NCBI GenBank assembly: GCA_958295915.1
Contig: OY282381.1
Coordinates: 1,758,722 to 1,822,721, forward strand
Source: an uncultured Caldilineaceae bacterium
GTDB lineage: Bacteria > Chloroflexota > Anaerolineae > Caldilineales > Caldilineaceae
DNA: 64,000 nucleotides
Direction: 5' to 3'
How positions within the stretch are numbered: the first letter of the stretch is position 1; each line of letters starts with the position of its first letter. Under the pieces are notes generated by a model that was not told where the DNA came from, searched no databases, and saw only the letters and a list, made by a program, of their open reading frames with translations. Made by a program: the position numbers and the translations under genes. Shown here one piece after another: positions 8,543-17,600 of the stretch.

Positions 8543-9528
8543 AAGCATCTTGCCGAGCGGGCAGCAATATCGCATTTATCAAATACTGGGGCGTTGCCGA
8601 TGCCGCGTTGCTCATTCCACTCAACAATTCGATCAGTATGACCCTGGCCGACGCGCATACAACTACGACCGTCGCCTGGGATAGCAGCGGCATACTGCCG
8701 ACAGATACCATCGTTATCGACGGGACACAGCTCCAGGGCGCGCCAGCGCAGCGCATCGTCGCGCACCTCGACCGGCTACGCGCCCTCGCTGGCGTCTCCC
8801 ATAAGGCCCGCGTTCTGAGCAAAAGCAACTTTCCCATGGCATCCGGCATCGCCAGCTCGGCCAGCGGATTCGCGGCGCTCACAGTCGCGGCATGCGCCGC
8901 GCTGGGCTGTCCATGGGACGCATCCCAGCTCTCCGCCATCGCGCGTCAGGCGAGCGGTTCAGCCAGCCGCAGCCTGTTCGGCGGCTTTGTGGAATGGGAG
9001 CGGGGCAGTTCCCATACATCCAGCGTAGCCCATCAGATGCGCGCTGAAAACCACTGGGCGCTGCGGGATGTCATCGCCATCGTCAGCGCCAGAGCAAAGC
9101 GGGTCAGCAGCAGCAGTGGTCACCGTTTGGCCGCCACAAGCCCGTTCACCACGGCCCGCACGCTGTGCGTCGCCGATTGGCTGGCAACCGTGCGCCATGC
9201 CATTGCCGAGCGAAACCTTTCCCTGCTTGGCCCCATCCTGGAGTTGGATGCGCTCGCCATGCACGGGGTGATGATGACCAGCGCCCCCAGTTTACTCTAT
9301 TGGCAACCGGGCACAGTGGCCGTTCTGCACGCGGCGCGGGCCTGGCGAGAACAGGATGGACTGCCGGTCTTCTTTACAATCGACGCGGGGCCGAATGTGC
9401 ATCTGATCTGCGAGGCGGAAACCGCGCCGACCATCGAAAAACGCTTGCGCGCGCTCCCGGCCGTGCGCCAAGTGATCACCAGCCGGCCCGGCCCCGGCCC
9501 CCAGCTTCTGGACGAGCATCTATTCTGA
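8539..9528 (+). CDS. mvaD: Diphosphomevalonate / phosphomevalonate decarboxylase (GHMP family)
   Basis: 329 aa from a GTG that overlaps the previous stop. The N-terminus reads [10 protein letters not shown] followed by [13 protein letters not shown], the hallmark of mevalonate-diphosphate decarboxylases. The GHMP phosphate loop is [17 protein letters not shown] (near 100), and the catalytic-aspartate segment is [11 protein letters not shown] (near 282). The enzyme decarboxylates (di)phosphomevalonate to isopentenyl (di)phosphate in the mevalonate route to isoprenoids. Some Chloroflexota use a phosphomevalonate-specific enzyme with isopentenyl phosphate kinase; sequence alone does not tell which substrate is used here. 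No other mevalonate gene is adjacent. Confidence 0.88.
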   Translation: MKASCRAGSNIAFIKYWGVADAALLIPLNNSISMTLADAHTTTTVAWDSSGILPTDTIVIDGTQLQGAPAQRIVAHLDRLRALAGVSHKARVLSKSNFPMASGIASSASGFAALTVAACAALGCPWDASQLSAIARQASGSASRSLFGGFVEWERGSSHTSSVAHQMRAENHWALRDVIAIVSARAKRVSSSSGHRLAATSPFTTARTLCVADWLATVRHAIAERNLSLLGPILELDALAMHGVMMTSAPSLLYWQPGTVAVLHAARAWREQDGLPVFFTIDAGPNVHLICEAETAPTIEKRLRALPAVRQVITSRPGPGPQLLDEHLF

Positions 9529-9536
9529 AACCGCAG

Positions 9537-9556
9537 TCAGGCGTCTCGCCTGCATC
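9537..9556. repeat. Family B repeat
   Basis: TCAGGCGTCTCGCCTGCATC lies just after the decarboxylase stop codon and matches the dispersed hairpin seen at 5186 and 27401. Confidence 0.65.
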
Positions 9557-9701
9557 GGATATGGGCGTGGCTCAGATGCGCCATTGCGTCAGTCCCATGA
9601 ATCGTGATAGAATTCCCACCATAGTATAGGGTCGACGCCTGCTCTGAACTGCAGTGACTCGAAACCAAAAACGAGAAACCTTACAATCAGGAGAGACGAC
9701 C

Positions 9702-10397
9702 ATGCCCAAACTGCCCGGGGGCGAGCTTGCCCGCCGGCCTCTTCATTTCATCTGGATCGCCGATTGCTCCGGATCGATGGGCGTCAGCGGCAAGATTCAA
9801 GCCCTCAACAACGCCATCCGCGAAGCGCTGCCCCACATGCAGCAGGCGGCGGCAGACAATCCCAATGCCGAAGTGATGGTGCGCGCAGTGAAATTCTCCA
9901 GCGGCGCCAGTTGGCATGTGGCCCGTACTGTGCCGGTAGAGCAGTTCCGCTGGGATGATCTGGAGGTCAACGGCGTGACCGATATGGGCAAAGCCCTGCA
10001 ACTGGTCGCCGAGCAGCTCGACCCGTCCGTGATGCCCGAGCGAGCGCTGCCCCCTGTCCTCGTTCTCATCTCCGACGGCCACCCCACCGACGATGTGAGC
10101 GCGGGGCTGCAAACCCTGATGGCTCAACCCTGGGGGAAAAAAGCCGTGCGCATTGCCATCGCCATCGGCGACGATGCCGATCGCGGTGTTCTGCAACGCT
10201 TCATCGGCCACCCGGAACTGGAGCCGCTGCAGGCCCACAATGCGGAAAGCCTGGTCAAGTTCATCAAATGGGTATCGACAGCTGTCCTGCGGTCGGTCTC
10301 CTCGCCGGCCAGCCAGGCCGTGAACGCGGACCAGCGCACGAATGTGCCACTGCCGCCGATTCCGGATGCAAAGGTGGAGGTCGATGATGTCTGGTGA
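9702..10397 (+). CDS. vWA domain protein, TerY-like (first member of a TerY-P-type triad)
   Basis: 231 aa from the ATG at 9702 (MPKLPGGELARRPLHF), preceded by AGGAG; an in-frame start 48 nt earlier lies within a dispersed repeat and is less likely. It is a single von Willebrand A domain with a complete MIDAS: DCSGSMG (DxSxS), the Thr of NGVTDMG, and the Asp of LISDGHPTDD. It follows the TerY pattern, in which a cytosolic vWA protein is encoded with a PP2C phosphatase and a kinase. The next gene starts 11 nt before this one's stop, and a kinase follows. The C-terminal 25 residues are low complexity. The likely role is metal-dependent scaffolding in phosphorylation signalling (inference). Confidence 0.85.
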   Translation: MPKLPGGELARRPLHFIWIADCSGSMGVSGKIQALNNAIREALPHMQQAAADNPNAEVMVRAVKFSSGASWHVARTVPVEQFRWDDLEVNGVTDMGKALQLVAEQLDPSVMPERALPPVLVLISDGHPTDDVSAGLQTLMAQPWGKKAVRIAIAIGDDADRGVLQRFIGHPELEPLQAHNAESLVKFIKWVSTAVLRSVSSPASQAVNADQRTNVPLPPIPDAKVEVDDVW

Positions 10398-11352
10398 TGG
10401 TTGCAATAAAGGGCTGCCGCCGGGCATGATGCCCGCGCAGGAGAGCCGCGAGCATGCCCGCGCCAACCAGGGCCGCGCCAACCAGGCTTGCGCCTGGCAG
10501 GTGATAAGCGCATCGGCGCCCGGCGCATCCCATGGACGCGATGACGCGCTCAATCAGGACGCGCTGAACTGGTGGTCGTCAGAGGCGGATGCGCTTGCTG
10601 CGCTTTGCGTAGCCGATGGCCACGGCGGCAGCGAATACACACGCAGCCGCATAGGCGCTCTCTACGCAGTGAAAAATATGCAGAGCCTCCTGGTATATGA
10701 GGTGCTGCCTCAGATCGTAGACGGCAGCGCTCTGGAGGATCCGCTCCAATTCAAACGACACCTCGACCAATGGCTGCCGAATCAGTTGGTGCGCCGATGG
10801 CTGCAATCGGTCCATTGGAATGCGAACTACTATGCGCACCGCTATGCGGACGCAGAGGAGGAGATATCTGCGCAGACAGACGATCCGGTCGCGCTGCGCT
10901 ACGGCTCCACACTTTTGGCCGCTCTCCTGACCCCCAGCTTGCATCTGTACGTCCAATTGGGCGACGGCGACATTCTGACCGTCTCGGAAGAGGGGCAGGT
11001 AGCGCGTCCCCCCCTCCCCACAGACAGGCGCCTGTTCGCCAATGGAACCACTTCCCTGTGTTCGAGCGATGCCTGGCGTTTCGTGCGCATTCATTTCCAA
11101 CCGATTGTCGAAAAGCCGCCGGCCCTCGTGATGCTGGCGACCGATGGGTATGCAAATTCATTCGTGGATAACGCCGCTTTCGAGCAGGTGGCAAAGGATC
11201 TGTACACCGCGATCCAACAGGACGGTCCCGCTGTGGTCGCCGACCGTCTGCCCGATTGGCTGCGGGAGACATCCGACAATGGCAGTGGGGACGACATCTC
11301 CGTCGTCATCGCCGCCGAAATGAGCCGGCTGAGTAACTGCAGTGACCAGTGA
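10387..11352 (+). CDS. PP2C-family Ser/Thr protein phosphatase
   Basis: About 321 aa. I choose the ATG at 10387 because GGAGG sits 6 nt upstream, inside the end of the vWA gene; the adjacent ATG at 10384 is possible. PP2C metal-binding motifs are CVADGHGGSEYTRS (near 75), YVQLGDGDIL (near 200), LATDGYANSF (near 255) and SGDDISVVIA (near 308), so the phosphatase should be active. Residues ~18-35 (ARANQGRANQACA) are a small internal repeat. This is the second gene of the vWA-PP2C-kinase triad, translationally coupled to the first, and is expected to oppose the downstream kinase. Confidence 0.87.
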   Translation: MSGDGCNKGLPPGMMPAQESREHARANQGRANQACAWQVISASAPGASHGRDDALNQDALNWWSSEADALAALCVADGHGGSEYTRSRIGALYAVKNMQSLLVYEVLPQIVDGSALEDPLQFKRHLDQWLPNQLVRRWLQSVHWNANYYAHRYADAEEEISAQTDDPVALRYGSTLLAALLTPSLHLYVQLGDGDILTVSEEGQVARPPLPTDRRLFANGTTSLCSSDAWRFVRIHFQPIVEKPPALVMLATDGYANSFVDNAAFEQVAKDLYTAIQQDGPAVVADRLPDWLRETSDNGSGDDISVVIAAEMSRLSNCSDQ

Positions 11353-11495
11353 TCTGTTAGGGGCGGGCGCCCAGGGCAGGCGCCAGGCGCCGACCGCTCG
11401 AGAACGCTCGCAGTTTACGCCCAGCAAGCGCCCAAGGCAGGCGCCGACCCTACCAGCAGTTACTGGCCACTGGCTCCTGGCTACTGGTGTTTACA
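11353..11495. repeat. Intergenic repeats between phosphatase and kinase
   Basis: Contains two imperfect copies of a GC-rich unit (GCCCAGGGCAGGCGCC and GCCCAAGGCAGGCGCC) and a family D tract (TTACTGGCCACTGGCTCCTGG). Similar tracts flank hflX and citrate synthase. No gene is present. Confidence 0.55.
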
Positions 11496-12914
11496 ATGAA
11501 CCAATTGCTGAACTCTGGCGAAATAGTGCAGATGCAGCCCACCGAACCGGGCTACGAAGTCGAGGAATTCCTGGGCGGAGGCGGCCAGGGGGAAGTCTAT
11601 CGCGCCCGGCTGCTGGGCGCCCAAAGCGCCGGCACGCCGGTGGCGCTGAAATGGTTCTTCCCCCACTATCTGCGTCAGGACCCGCATCTGCGCACGCGGC
11701 TGGAGCGCGCGGTGGACAACGGCCCGCCCAGCGATCGCTTTCTCTGGCCGCAGGAGTTGGTTGTGGCCGCAGATCGGCCCAGCAGTTTCGGATACGTCAT
11801 GCCCCTGCGGGAGGACCGCTTTGTCGGCATCACCGATCTGGTGACGCGCCGGGCAGAGCCGACCCTCCGGGCCTTGGTGACAGCCGGTTTCGAGCTGGCG
11901 CATAACTATCTGCAGCTCCACGCCAAAGGATTTTGCTATCGGGACATATCCTTCGGCAATGTCTTTTTCGATCCGCAAAGCGGAGAAGTGCGCATCTGCG
12001 ACAACGACAATGTGAGCGTGGACGATGGCCAGGGAGGGTCCATCGGGGGCACGGCCCGCTTTATGGCCCCGGAAATCGTACGCGGGGAGGCCGGCCCCAG
12101 CACCGAGACCGATCTCTTCTCTCTGGCCGTGCTGCTGTTTTATATGCTTGTCAATCATCACCCGCTGGAGGGAGCGAAAGAGGCGCGGATTCGCTGTTTC
12201 GATCTGCCGGCCATGACCCGCCTGTATGGAACGGACCCACTCTTCATTTTCGACCCGGACGACATCAGCAACCGGCCCCAGCCCGGCTCCCATGACAACG
12301 CGCTGGCCCTTTGGCCGCTCTATCCCCGGTTTGTTCAGACGCTCTTCATGCGCACGTTTACCGACGGGCTGCGCGATCCCTACAGTCGGGTGCGGGAAAG
12401 CCAATGGCGCAGCAATCTGATCCGCCTGCGAGATTCCATCTTCTATTGCCAGCGCTGCGACGCCGAGAACTTCTATGATCAGGACGCACTGCGCGCCTCC
12501 GATGGCGGAAATCCCTCGAGGCGAGTCGAATGGCTGACGAGATTCTTCTCTGATCGGGACGCGCTGCGCGCCTCCGATGGCAGCTCCGCGGCTTGCTGGT
12601 CATGCGCTTCCCCGCATCGCTTGCCGCCGCGCATGCGTATCGACAGCGATGTAGTGATGCTGAATCACGACACCCGGCTCTATCCCCATCACCTGGACGC
12701 GGAGCGTAGCTACAGCTTCGCTGAGCCGGTGGCAGAAGTCACCCAACACCCGCAGAATCCACAGGTTTGGGGCCTGCGCAACAGATCCGCGCAGAGATGG
12801 ACGAGCCATGACGTGAACGGACAGGTCAATGACGTAGAGCCGGGGCAGACCGTCACCCTTTCGCCGGGCCTGCGGCTTCTGTTCGGCGGTCGCGAAGGTG
12901 AAGTGCGCTTCTAG
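11496..12914 (+). CDS. Ser/Thr protein kinase with C-terminal zinc ribbon
   Basis: 472 aa from the ATG at 11496; an in-frame GTG lies 9 nt earlier. Kinase motifs: glycine loop LGGGGQGEVY (residues ~25-34), VALKWF with the ATP-binding Lys (~52), catalytic YRDISFGNV (~150) and MAPEIV (~190). In place of the DFG motif it reads CDNDN, so the magnesium-binding Asp is kept but Phe-Gly is not. After the kinase domain comes a zinc ribbon (YCQRC ... CWSC), interrupted by two copies of a repeat-encoded DALRASDG. The b-rich C-terminus resembles the end of FHA-like domains. It is the third gene of a TerY-P-like triad. Its stop is 2 nt before the next ATG, which links the triad to the LRR genes. Confidence 0.87.
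   Translation: MNQLLNSGEIVQMQPTEPGYEVEEFLGGGGQGEVYRARLLGAQSAGTPVALKWFFPHYLRQDPHLRTRLERAVDNGPPSDRFLWPQELVVAADRPSSFGYVMPLREDRFVGITDLVTRRAEPTLRALVTAGFELAHNYLQLHAKGFCYRDISFGNVFFDPQSGEVRICDNDNVSVDDGQGGSIGGTARFMAPEIVRGEAGPSTETDLFSLAVLLFYMLVNHHPLEGAKEARIRCFDLPAMTRLYGTDPLFIFDPDDISNRPQPGSHDNALALWPLYPRFVQTLFMRTFTDGLRDPYSRVRESQWRSNLIRLRDSIFYCQRCDAENFYDQDALRASDGGNPSRRVEWLTRFFSDRDALRASDGSSAACWSCASPHRLPPRMRIDSDVVMLNHDTRLYPHHLDAERSYSFAEPVAEVTQHPQNPQVWGLRNRSAQRWTSHDVNGQVNDVEPGQTVTLSPGLRLLFGGREGEVRF
12482..12586. repeat. Direct repeat inside the kinase zinc ribbon
   Basis: GACGCACTGCGCGCCTCCGA at 12482 recurs as GACGCGCTGCGCGCCTCCGA at 12560, 78 bp apart and in frame. Both encode DALRASDG and separate the two Cys pairs of the ribbon. 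Confidence 0.6.
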
Positions 12915-12916
12915 CC

Positions 12917-13195
12917 ATGCATCCATGCCCGCGGCGCGCTTTGCGCCAGCTGCTCGCAGACTACGGCCCGGCTCTGCTCGATGAACCCGCGCGCCTGGAT
13001 GCCCTGCTGGCCGACCTGTGCGGGCCCGACCACAGAGAACGCTTTATCCTGACCCACGCTTTGCGGGCGCGCATCCCCATAGAATTGCTGGCCCAACCGC
13101 AGGGCGGCGCACTCCACGGGCGACGACTCTCTCAGCGCTTGCAGGAACGCTACGGCTTTTCTGCCGAGGCCGCGCAGTGGGCGATCGCGAGCTAG
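12917..13195 (+). CDS. Stand-alone copy of the ~95-residue helical adaptor-like domain
   Basis: 92 aa, starting 2 nt after the kinase stop. The sequence (LRQLLADYGPALLDEPARL, LDALLADLCGP, GFSAEAAQWAIAS) is the same domain that opens the three following loci. I know related sequences only as an unnamed all-helical N-terminal domain of bacterial multidomain proteins. In the later copies the text reads AIASWAMV and runs on into the LRR part. Here one base is missing (GAGCTAGCC against GAGCTGGGCC), giving a TAG stop. The LRR frame reopens at an ATG 2 nt later, so this may be a frameshifted fusion or a genuinely split two-gene version. Confidence 0.65.
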   Translation: MHPCPRRALRQLLADYGPALLDEPARLDALLADLCGPDHRERFILTHALRARIPIELLAQPQGGALHGRRLSQRLQERYGFSAEAAQWAIAS

Positions 13196-13197
13196 CC

Positions 13198-14637
13198 ATG
13201 GTCGAGGATTGCGCAACGCTTCTGGGAATCAGGGATGCCCTGGCCGGTGATGGCCGTCTGAACTGGAGCGCGCAGATTCCCGTACACGAATGGGAGGGTG
13301 TAGACGTCGACAGATCGACGCATCCGCTCCGAGTGACAGGGTTGCGTCTCCTTGGGAAGGGCCTGACGGGTATCATACCAGCCGAGTTGAGTAGTCTCTC
13401 CAATCTGGAACTGTTGGATCTCTCCGGGAACGGACTGACGGGTATCATACCAACTGAGTTGGGCAGTCTCTCCAATCTGAAGTGGTTGTGGCTCTCCGAT
13501 AACCAACTGACGGGCGTCATCCCGGCTGAGTTGGGCAGTCTCTCCAATCTGAGTCGGTTGTGGCTCGACCGCAACCAACTGACGGGCGTCATACCGGCTG
13601 AGTTGGGCAGTCTCTCCAATCTGGAGGAGTTGCGGCTCTACGGCAACAAGCTGATGGGCGTCATACCGGCTGAGTTGGGCAGTCTCTCCAATCTGAAGGG
13701 GTTGTGGCTCTCCGGGAACCAACTGACGGGCGTCATACCAGCTGAATTAGGTAGACTCACCGATCTGAGATGGTTGGGTCTCTACGACAACCAACTGACG
13801 GGCGTCATACCGGCTGAGTTGGGCAGTCTCTCCAATCTGGATCGGTTGAATCTCTACTGGAACAGACTGACAGGTGTCATACCGGCTGAGTTGGGCAGTC
13901 TCTCCAATCTGAAGCAGTTGTGGCTCTCCGGGAACCAACTGACGGGCGTCATACCGGCTGAGTTGGGCAGTCTCTCCAATCTGGAGCAGTTGTGGCTCTC
14001 CGGGAACCAACTGACAGGCGTCATACCGGCTGAGTTGGGCAGTCTCTCCAATCTGGAGCGGTTGAGTCTCTTCGATAACCAACTGACGGGAGAGATACCG
14101 GCTGAGTTGGGCAGTCTCTCCAATCTGAAGGGGTTGTGGCTCTCCGGCAACAAGCTGACGGGTGTCATACCGGCTGAGTTGGGCAGGCTCTCCAATCTGG
14201 AGGGGTTGGTTCTCTCCGACAACCAACTGACGGGCGTCATACCGGCTGAGTTGGGCAGTCTCTCCAATCTGAAGGAGTTGGGTCTCTCCGATAACCAACT
14301 GACGGGAGAGATACCGGCTGAGTTGGGCAGTCTCTCCAATCTGAAGGAGTTGAATCTCCCCGATAACCAACTGACGGGCGTCATACCGGCTGAGTTGGGC
14401 AGGCTTACCAACCTAGGGGTGCTGTACCTTGTGAATAACAAGTTGAGCGGATGCGTACCTGAAGTTTGGCGAAATGCGCGGTACAATGACTTGGCCCGCC
14501 TTGGTCTGCCGTTTTGCGACGCGTCCTCTTCCTCGTCCTCTACCCCCGCCCAGAACCGATCTGCCCCCCGCCGAAAGGGATGTCTGAGTCAGATGTTGCT
14601 GGGGTTGCCGAGGCTGCTGCGGTCGATTGTTCGGTAG
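13198..14637 (+). CDS. Leucine-rich repeat protein, plant-type LRRs, one module
   Basis: 479 aa from the ATG at 13198 (MVEDCATLLGIRDALAGDG); the frame is open further upstream but that part overlaps the preceding gene. The N-cap DCATLLGIRDAL ... LNWSAQIPVHEWEGVDVD matches the plant LRRNT_2 pattern. About 16 repeats of 24 residues follow, with framework LTGVIPAELGSLSNL. A C-cap (NKLSGCVPEVWRN ... LGLPFC) and a Ser/Pro linker come next, and the protein ends in RRKGCLSQMLLGLPRLL. No signal peptide is present. Repeats of this class form a curved binding surface; the ligand is unknown. It lies in the same probable operon as the kinase triad. Confidence 0.85.
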   Translation: MVEDCATLLGIRDALAGDGRLNWSAQIPVHEWEGVDVDRSTHPLRVTGLRLLGKGLTGIIPAELSSLSNLELLDLSGNGLTGIIPTELGSLSNLKWLWLSDNQLTGVIPAELGSLSNLSRLWLDRNQLTGVIPAELGSLSNLEELRLYGNKLMGVIPAELGSLSNLKGLWLSGNQLTGVIPAELGRLTDLRWLGLYDNQLTGVIPAELGSLSNLDRLNLYWNRLTGVIPAELGSLSNLKQLWLSGNQLTGVIPAELGSLSNLEQLWLSGNQLTGVIPAELGSLSNLERLSLFDNQLTGEIPAELGSLSNLKGLWLSGNKLTGVIPAELGRLSNLEGLVLSDNQLTGVIPAELGSLSNLKELGLSDNQLTGEIPAELGSLSNLKELNLPDNQLTGVIPAELGRLTNLGVLYLVNNKLSGCVPEVWRNARYNDLARLGLPFCDASSSSSSTPAQNRSAPRRKGCLSQMLLGLPRLLRSIVR

Positions 14638-14664
14638 TCGCGCAGAAGAAGCGCATTTCTAACC

Positions 14665-17600
14665 ATGCACCCACGCCCTCAGCGCGCTTTGTGCCAGTTG
14701 CTCGCAGACCACGGCCCGGCTCTGCTCGATGAACCCGCGCGTGTGGATGCCCTGCTGGCCGACCTGTGCGGGCCCTATCACAGGGAACGCTTTCTCCTGG
14801 TCCACGCCCTGCGGGCGCGCATCCCCGCAGACCTGTCCGCCCAACCGCAGGATGGCGCAGTCTACGGGCGCCGGCTCGCCCAGCGCTTGCAGAAACAGTA
14901 TAGCTTTTCTGCTGAGGCCGCGCAGTGGGCGGTCGAGAGCTGGGCCTTGGCCCTGAATATCACTCTGCTGAATCCGAATCCCCTCCGCGATGGTGATGGC
15001 GGCCGTACGGCGCTGTCCGAATGCCCTCAGCTCGCTTTGTGCCAGTTGCTCGCAGACCACGGCCCGGCTCTGCTCGATGAACCCGCGCGTGTGAATGCTC
15101 TGCTGGCCGACCTGTGCGGGCCCGACCACAGAGAACGCTTTCTCCTGACCCACGCGCTGCGGGAGCGCATCCCTGCAAAACTGTTCGCCCAACCGCAGGG
15201 CGGCGCACTCCACGGGCGACGACTCTCTCAGCGCTTGCAGGACCGCTACGGCTTTTCTGCCGAGGCCGCGCAGTGGGCGATCGCGAGCTGGGCCATGGTC
15301 AGAGATTGCGCAACGCTTCTGGGAATCAGGGACGCCCTGGCCGGTGATGGCTGTCTGAACTGGAGCGCGCAGATTCCCGTACACGAATGGGAGGGTGTAG
15401 ACGTCGACAGATCGACGCCTCCGCTCCGAGTGACAGGGTTGCGTCTTGTCAGGAAGGGCCTGACGGGAGAGATACCGGCTGAGTTGGGCAGTCTCTCCAA
15501 TCTGGAGCAGTTGTGGCTCGATGGGAACGAGCTGACGGGCGTCATACCGGCTGAGTTGGGCAGTCTCTCCAATCTGAAGGGGTTGCGTCTCTCTGGGAAC
15601 AGACTGACGGGCATCCCAGCTGAGTTGGGCAGTCTCTCCAATCTGGAGGTGTTGCGGCTCTCCGATAACCAACTGAGCGGATGCATACCGGGGGCTTTGC
15701 GCGGTGTTGGTAGCAACGACTTATCAAAGCTCAGTCTGCTATTCTGCGCCCCAATGACACCATTGGCCCTGTGTTCTAACGGCATCGTCGTTGCGGATGC
15801 AGAAGACAACCCCGGCCTGGTTGAGGATTGCGCAACGCTTCTGGGAATCAGGGATGCCCTGGCCGGTGATGGCTGTCTGAACTGGAGCGCGCAGATTCCT
15901 GTACACGAATGGGAGGGTGTAGACGTCGACAGATCGACGCATCCGCTCCGAGTGACGGGGTTGCATCTTGTCAGGAAGGGTCTGACGGGTGTCATACCGG
16001 CTGAGTTGGGCAGTCTCTCCAATCTGGAGCAGTTGTGGCTCGGCGGCAACCAACTAACGGGATCCATACCGGCTGAGTTGGGCAGTCTCTCCAATCTGAA
16101 GGGGTTGCGTCTCTCCGGGAACAAGCTGACAGGTGTCATACCGGCTGAGTTGGGCAGGCTCTCCAATCTGGAGGAGTTGTGGCTCTCCGATAACCAACTG
16201 ACGGGTGTCATACCGGCTGAGTTGGGCAGGCTTACCAACCTAGATATGCTGTCCCTTGCGGGTAACAAGTTAAGTGGATGCGTACCCGAAGTTTGGCGAA
16301 ATGTGCAACACAACGACTTATCAAAGCTCGGTCTGCCATTCTACGACCGAATGCCACTATTGGCCCTGTGTTCCAACGGCATCGTCGTTGCGGATGCGGA
16401 AGACCACCCCGGCCTGGTCGAGGATTGCGCAACGCTTCTGGGAATCAGGGATGCCCTGGCCGGTGATGGCTGTCTGAACTGGAGCGCGCAGATTTCCGTA
16501 CACGAATGGGAGGGTGTAGACGTCGACAGATCGACGCCTCCGCTCCGAGTGACGGGGTTGCGTCTTGGCAGGAAGGGTCTGACGGGCGTCATACCGGCTG
16601 AGTTGGGCAGTCTCTCCAATCTGGAGGAGTTGTGGCTCGGCGGCAACCAACTAACGGGATCCATACCGGCTGAGTTGGGCAGTCTCTCCAATCTGGAGCA
16701 GTTGCGGCTCTACGGGAACAGACTGACGGGAGAGATACCAGTTGAGTTGGGCAGTCTCTCCAATCTGAAGGGGTTGTGGCTCTCCGGCAACAAGCTGACG
16801 GGTGTCATACCGGCTGAGTTGGGCAGTCTCTCCAATCTGAAGGGGTTGCGTCTCTCCAGGAACAAGCTGACGGGTGTCATACCGGCTGAGTTGGGCAGTC
16901 TCTCCAATCTGGAGGAGTTGTGGCTCGATGGAAACAAGCTGACGGGAGAGATACCGGCTGAGTTGGGCAGTCTCTCCAATCTGAAGGGGTTGCGTCTCTC
17001 CAGGAACAAGCTGACGGGTGTCATACCGGCTGAGTTGGGCAGTCTCTCCAATCTGGAGGAGTTGTGGCTCGATGGAAACAAGCTGACGGGAGAGATACCG
17101 GCTGAGTTGGGCAGTCTCTCCAATCTGAAGGGGTTGCGTCTCTCCAGGAACAGACTGACGGGCATCCCAGCTGAGTTGGGCAGTCTCTCCAATCTGGAGG
17201 TGTTGCGTCTCTCCAGGAACAGACTGACGGGCATCCCAGCTGAGTTGGGCAGTCTCTCCAATCTGGAGGTGTTGCGGCTCTCCGATAACCAACTGAGCGG
17301 ATGCATACCGGGGGCTTTGCGCGGTGTTGGTAGCAACGACTTATCAAAGCTCAGTCTGCTATTCTGCGCCCCAATGACACCATTGGCCCTGTGTTCTAAC
17401 GGCATCGTCGTTGCGGATGCAGAAGACAACCCCGGCCTGGTTGAGGATTGCGCAACGCTTCTGGGAATCAGGGATGCCCTGGCCGGTGATGGCTGTCTGA
17501 ACTGGAGCGCGCAGATTCCTGTACACGAATGGGAGGGTGTAGACGTCGACAGATCGACGCCTCCGCTCCGAGTGACGGGGTTGCGTCTTGTCAGGAAGGG

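Noticed and set aside
9654..9702. Upstream start for the vWA protein
   Set aside because: The extra 16 residues are encoded by a dispersed repeat (ACTGCAGTGACTCGAAAC), and AGGAG points to the ATG at 9702.
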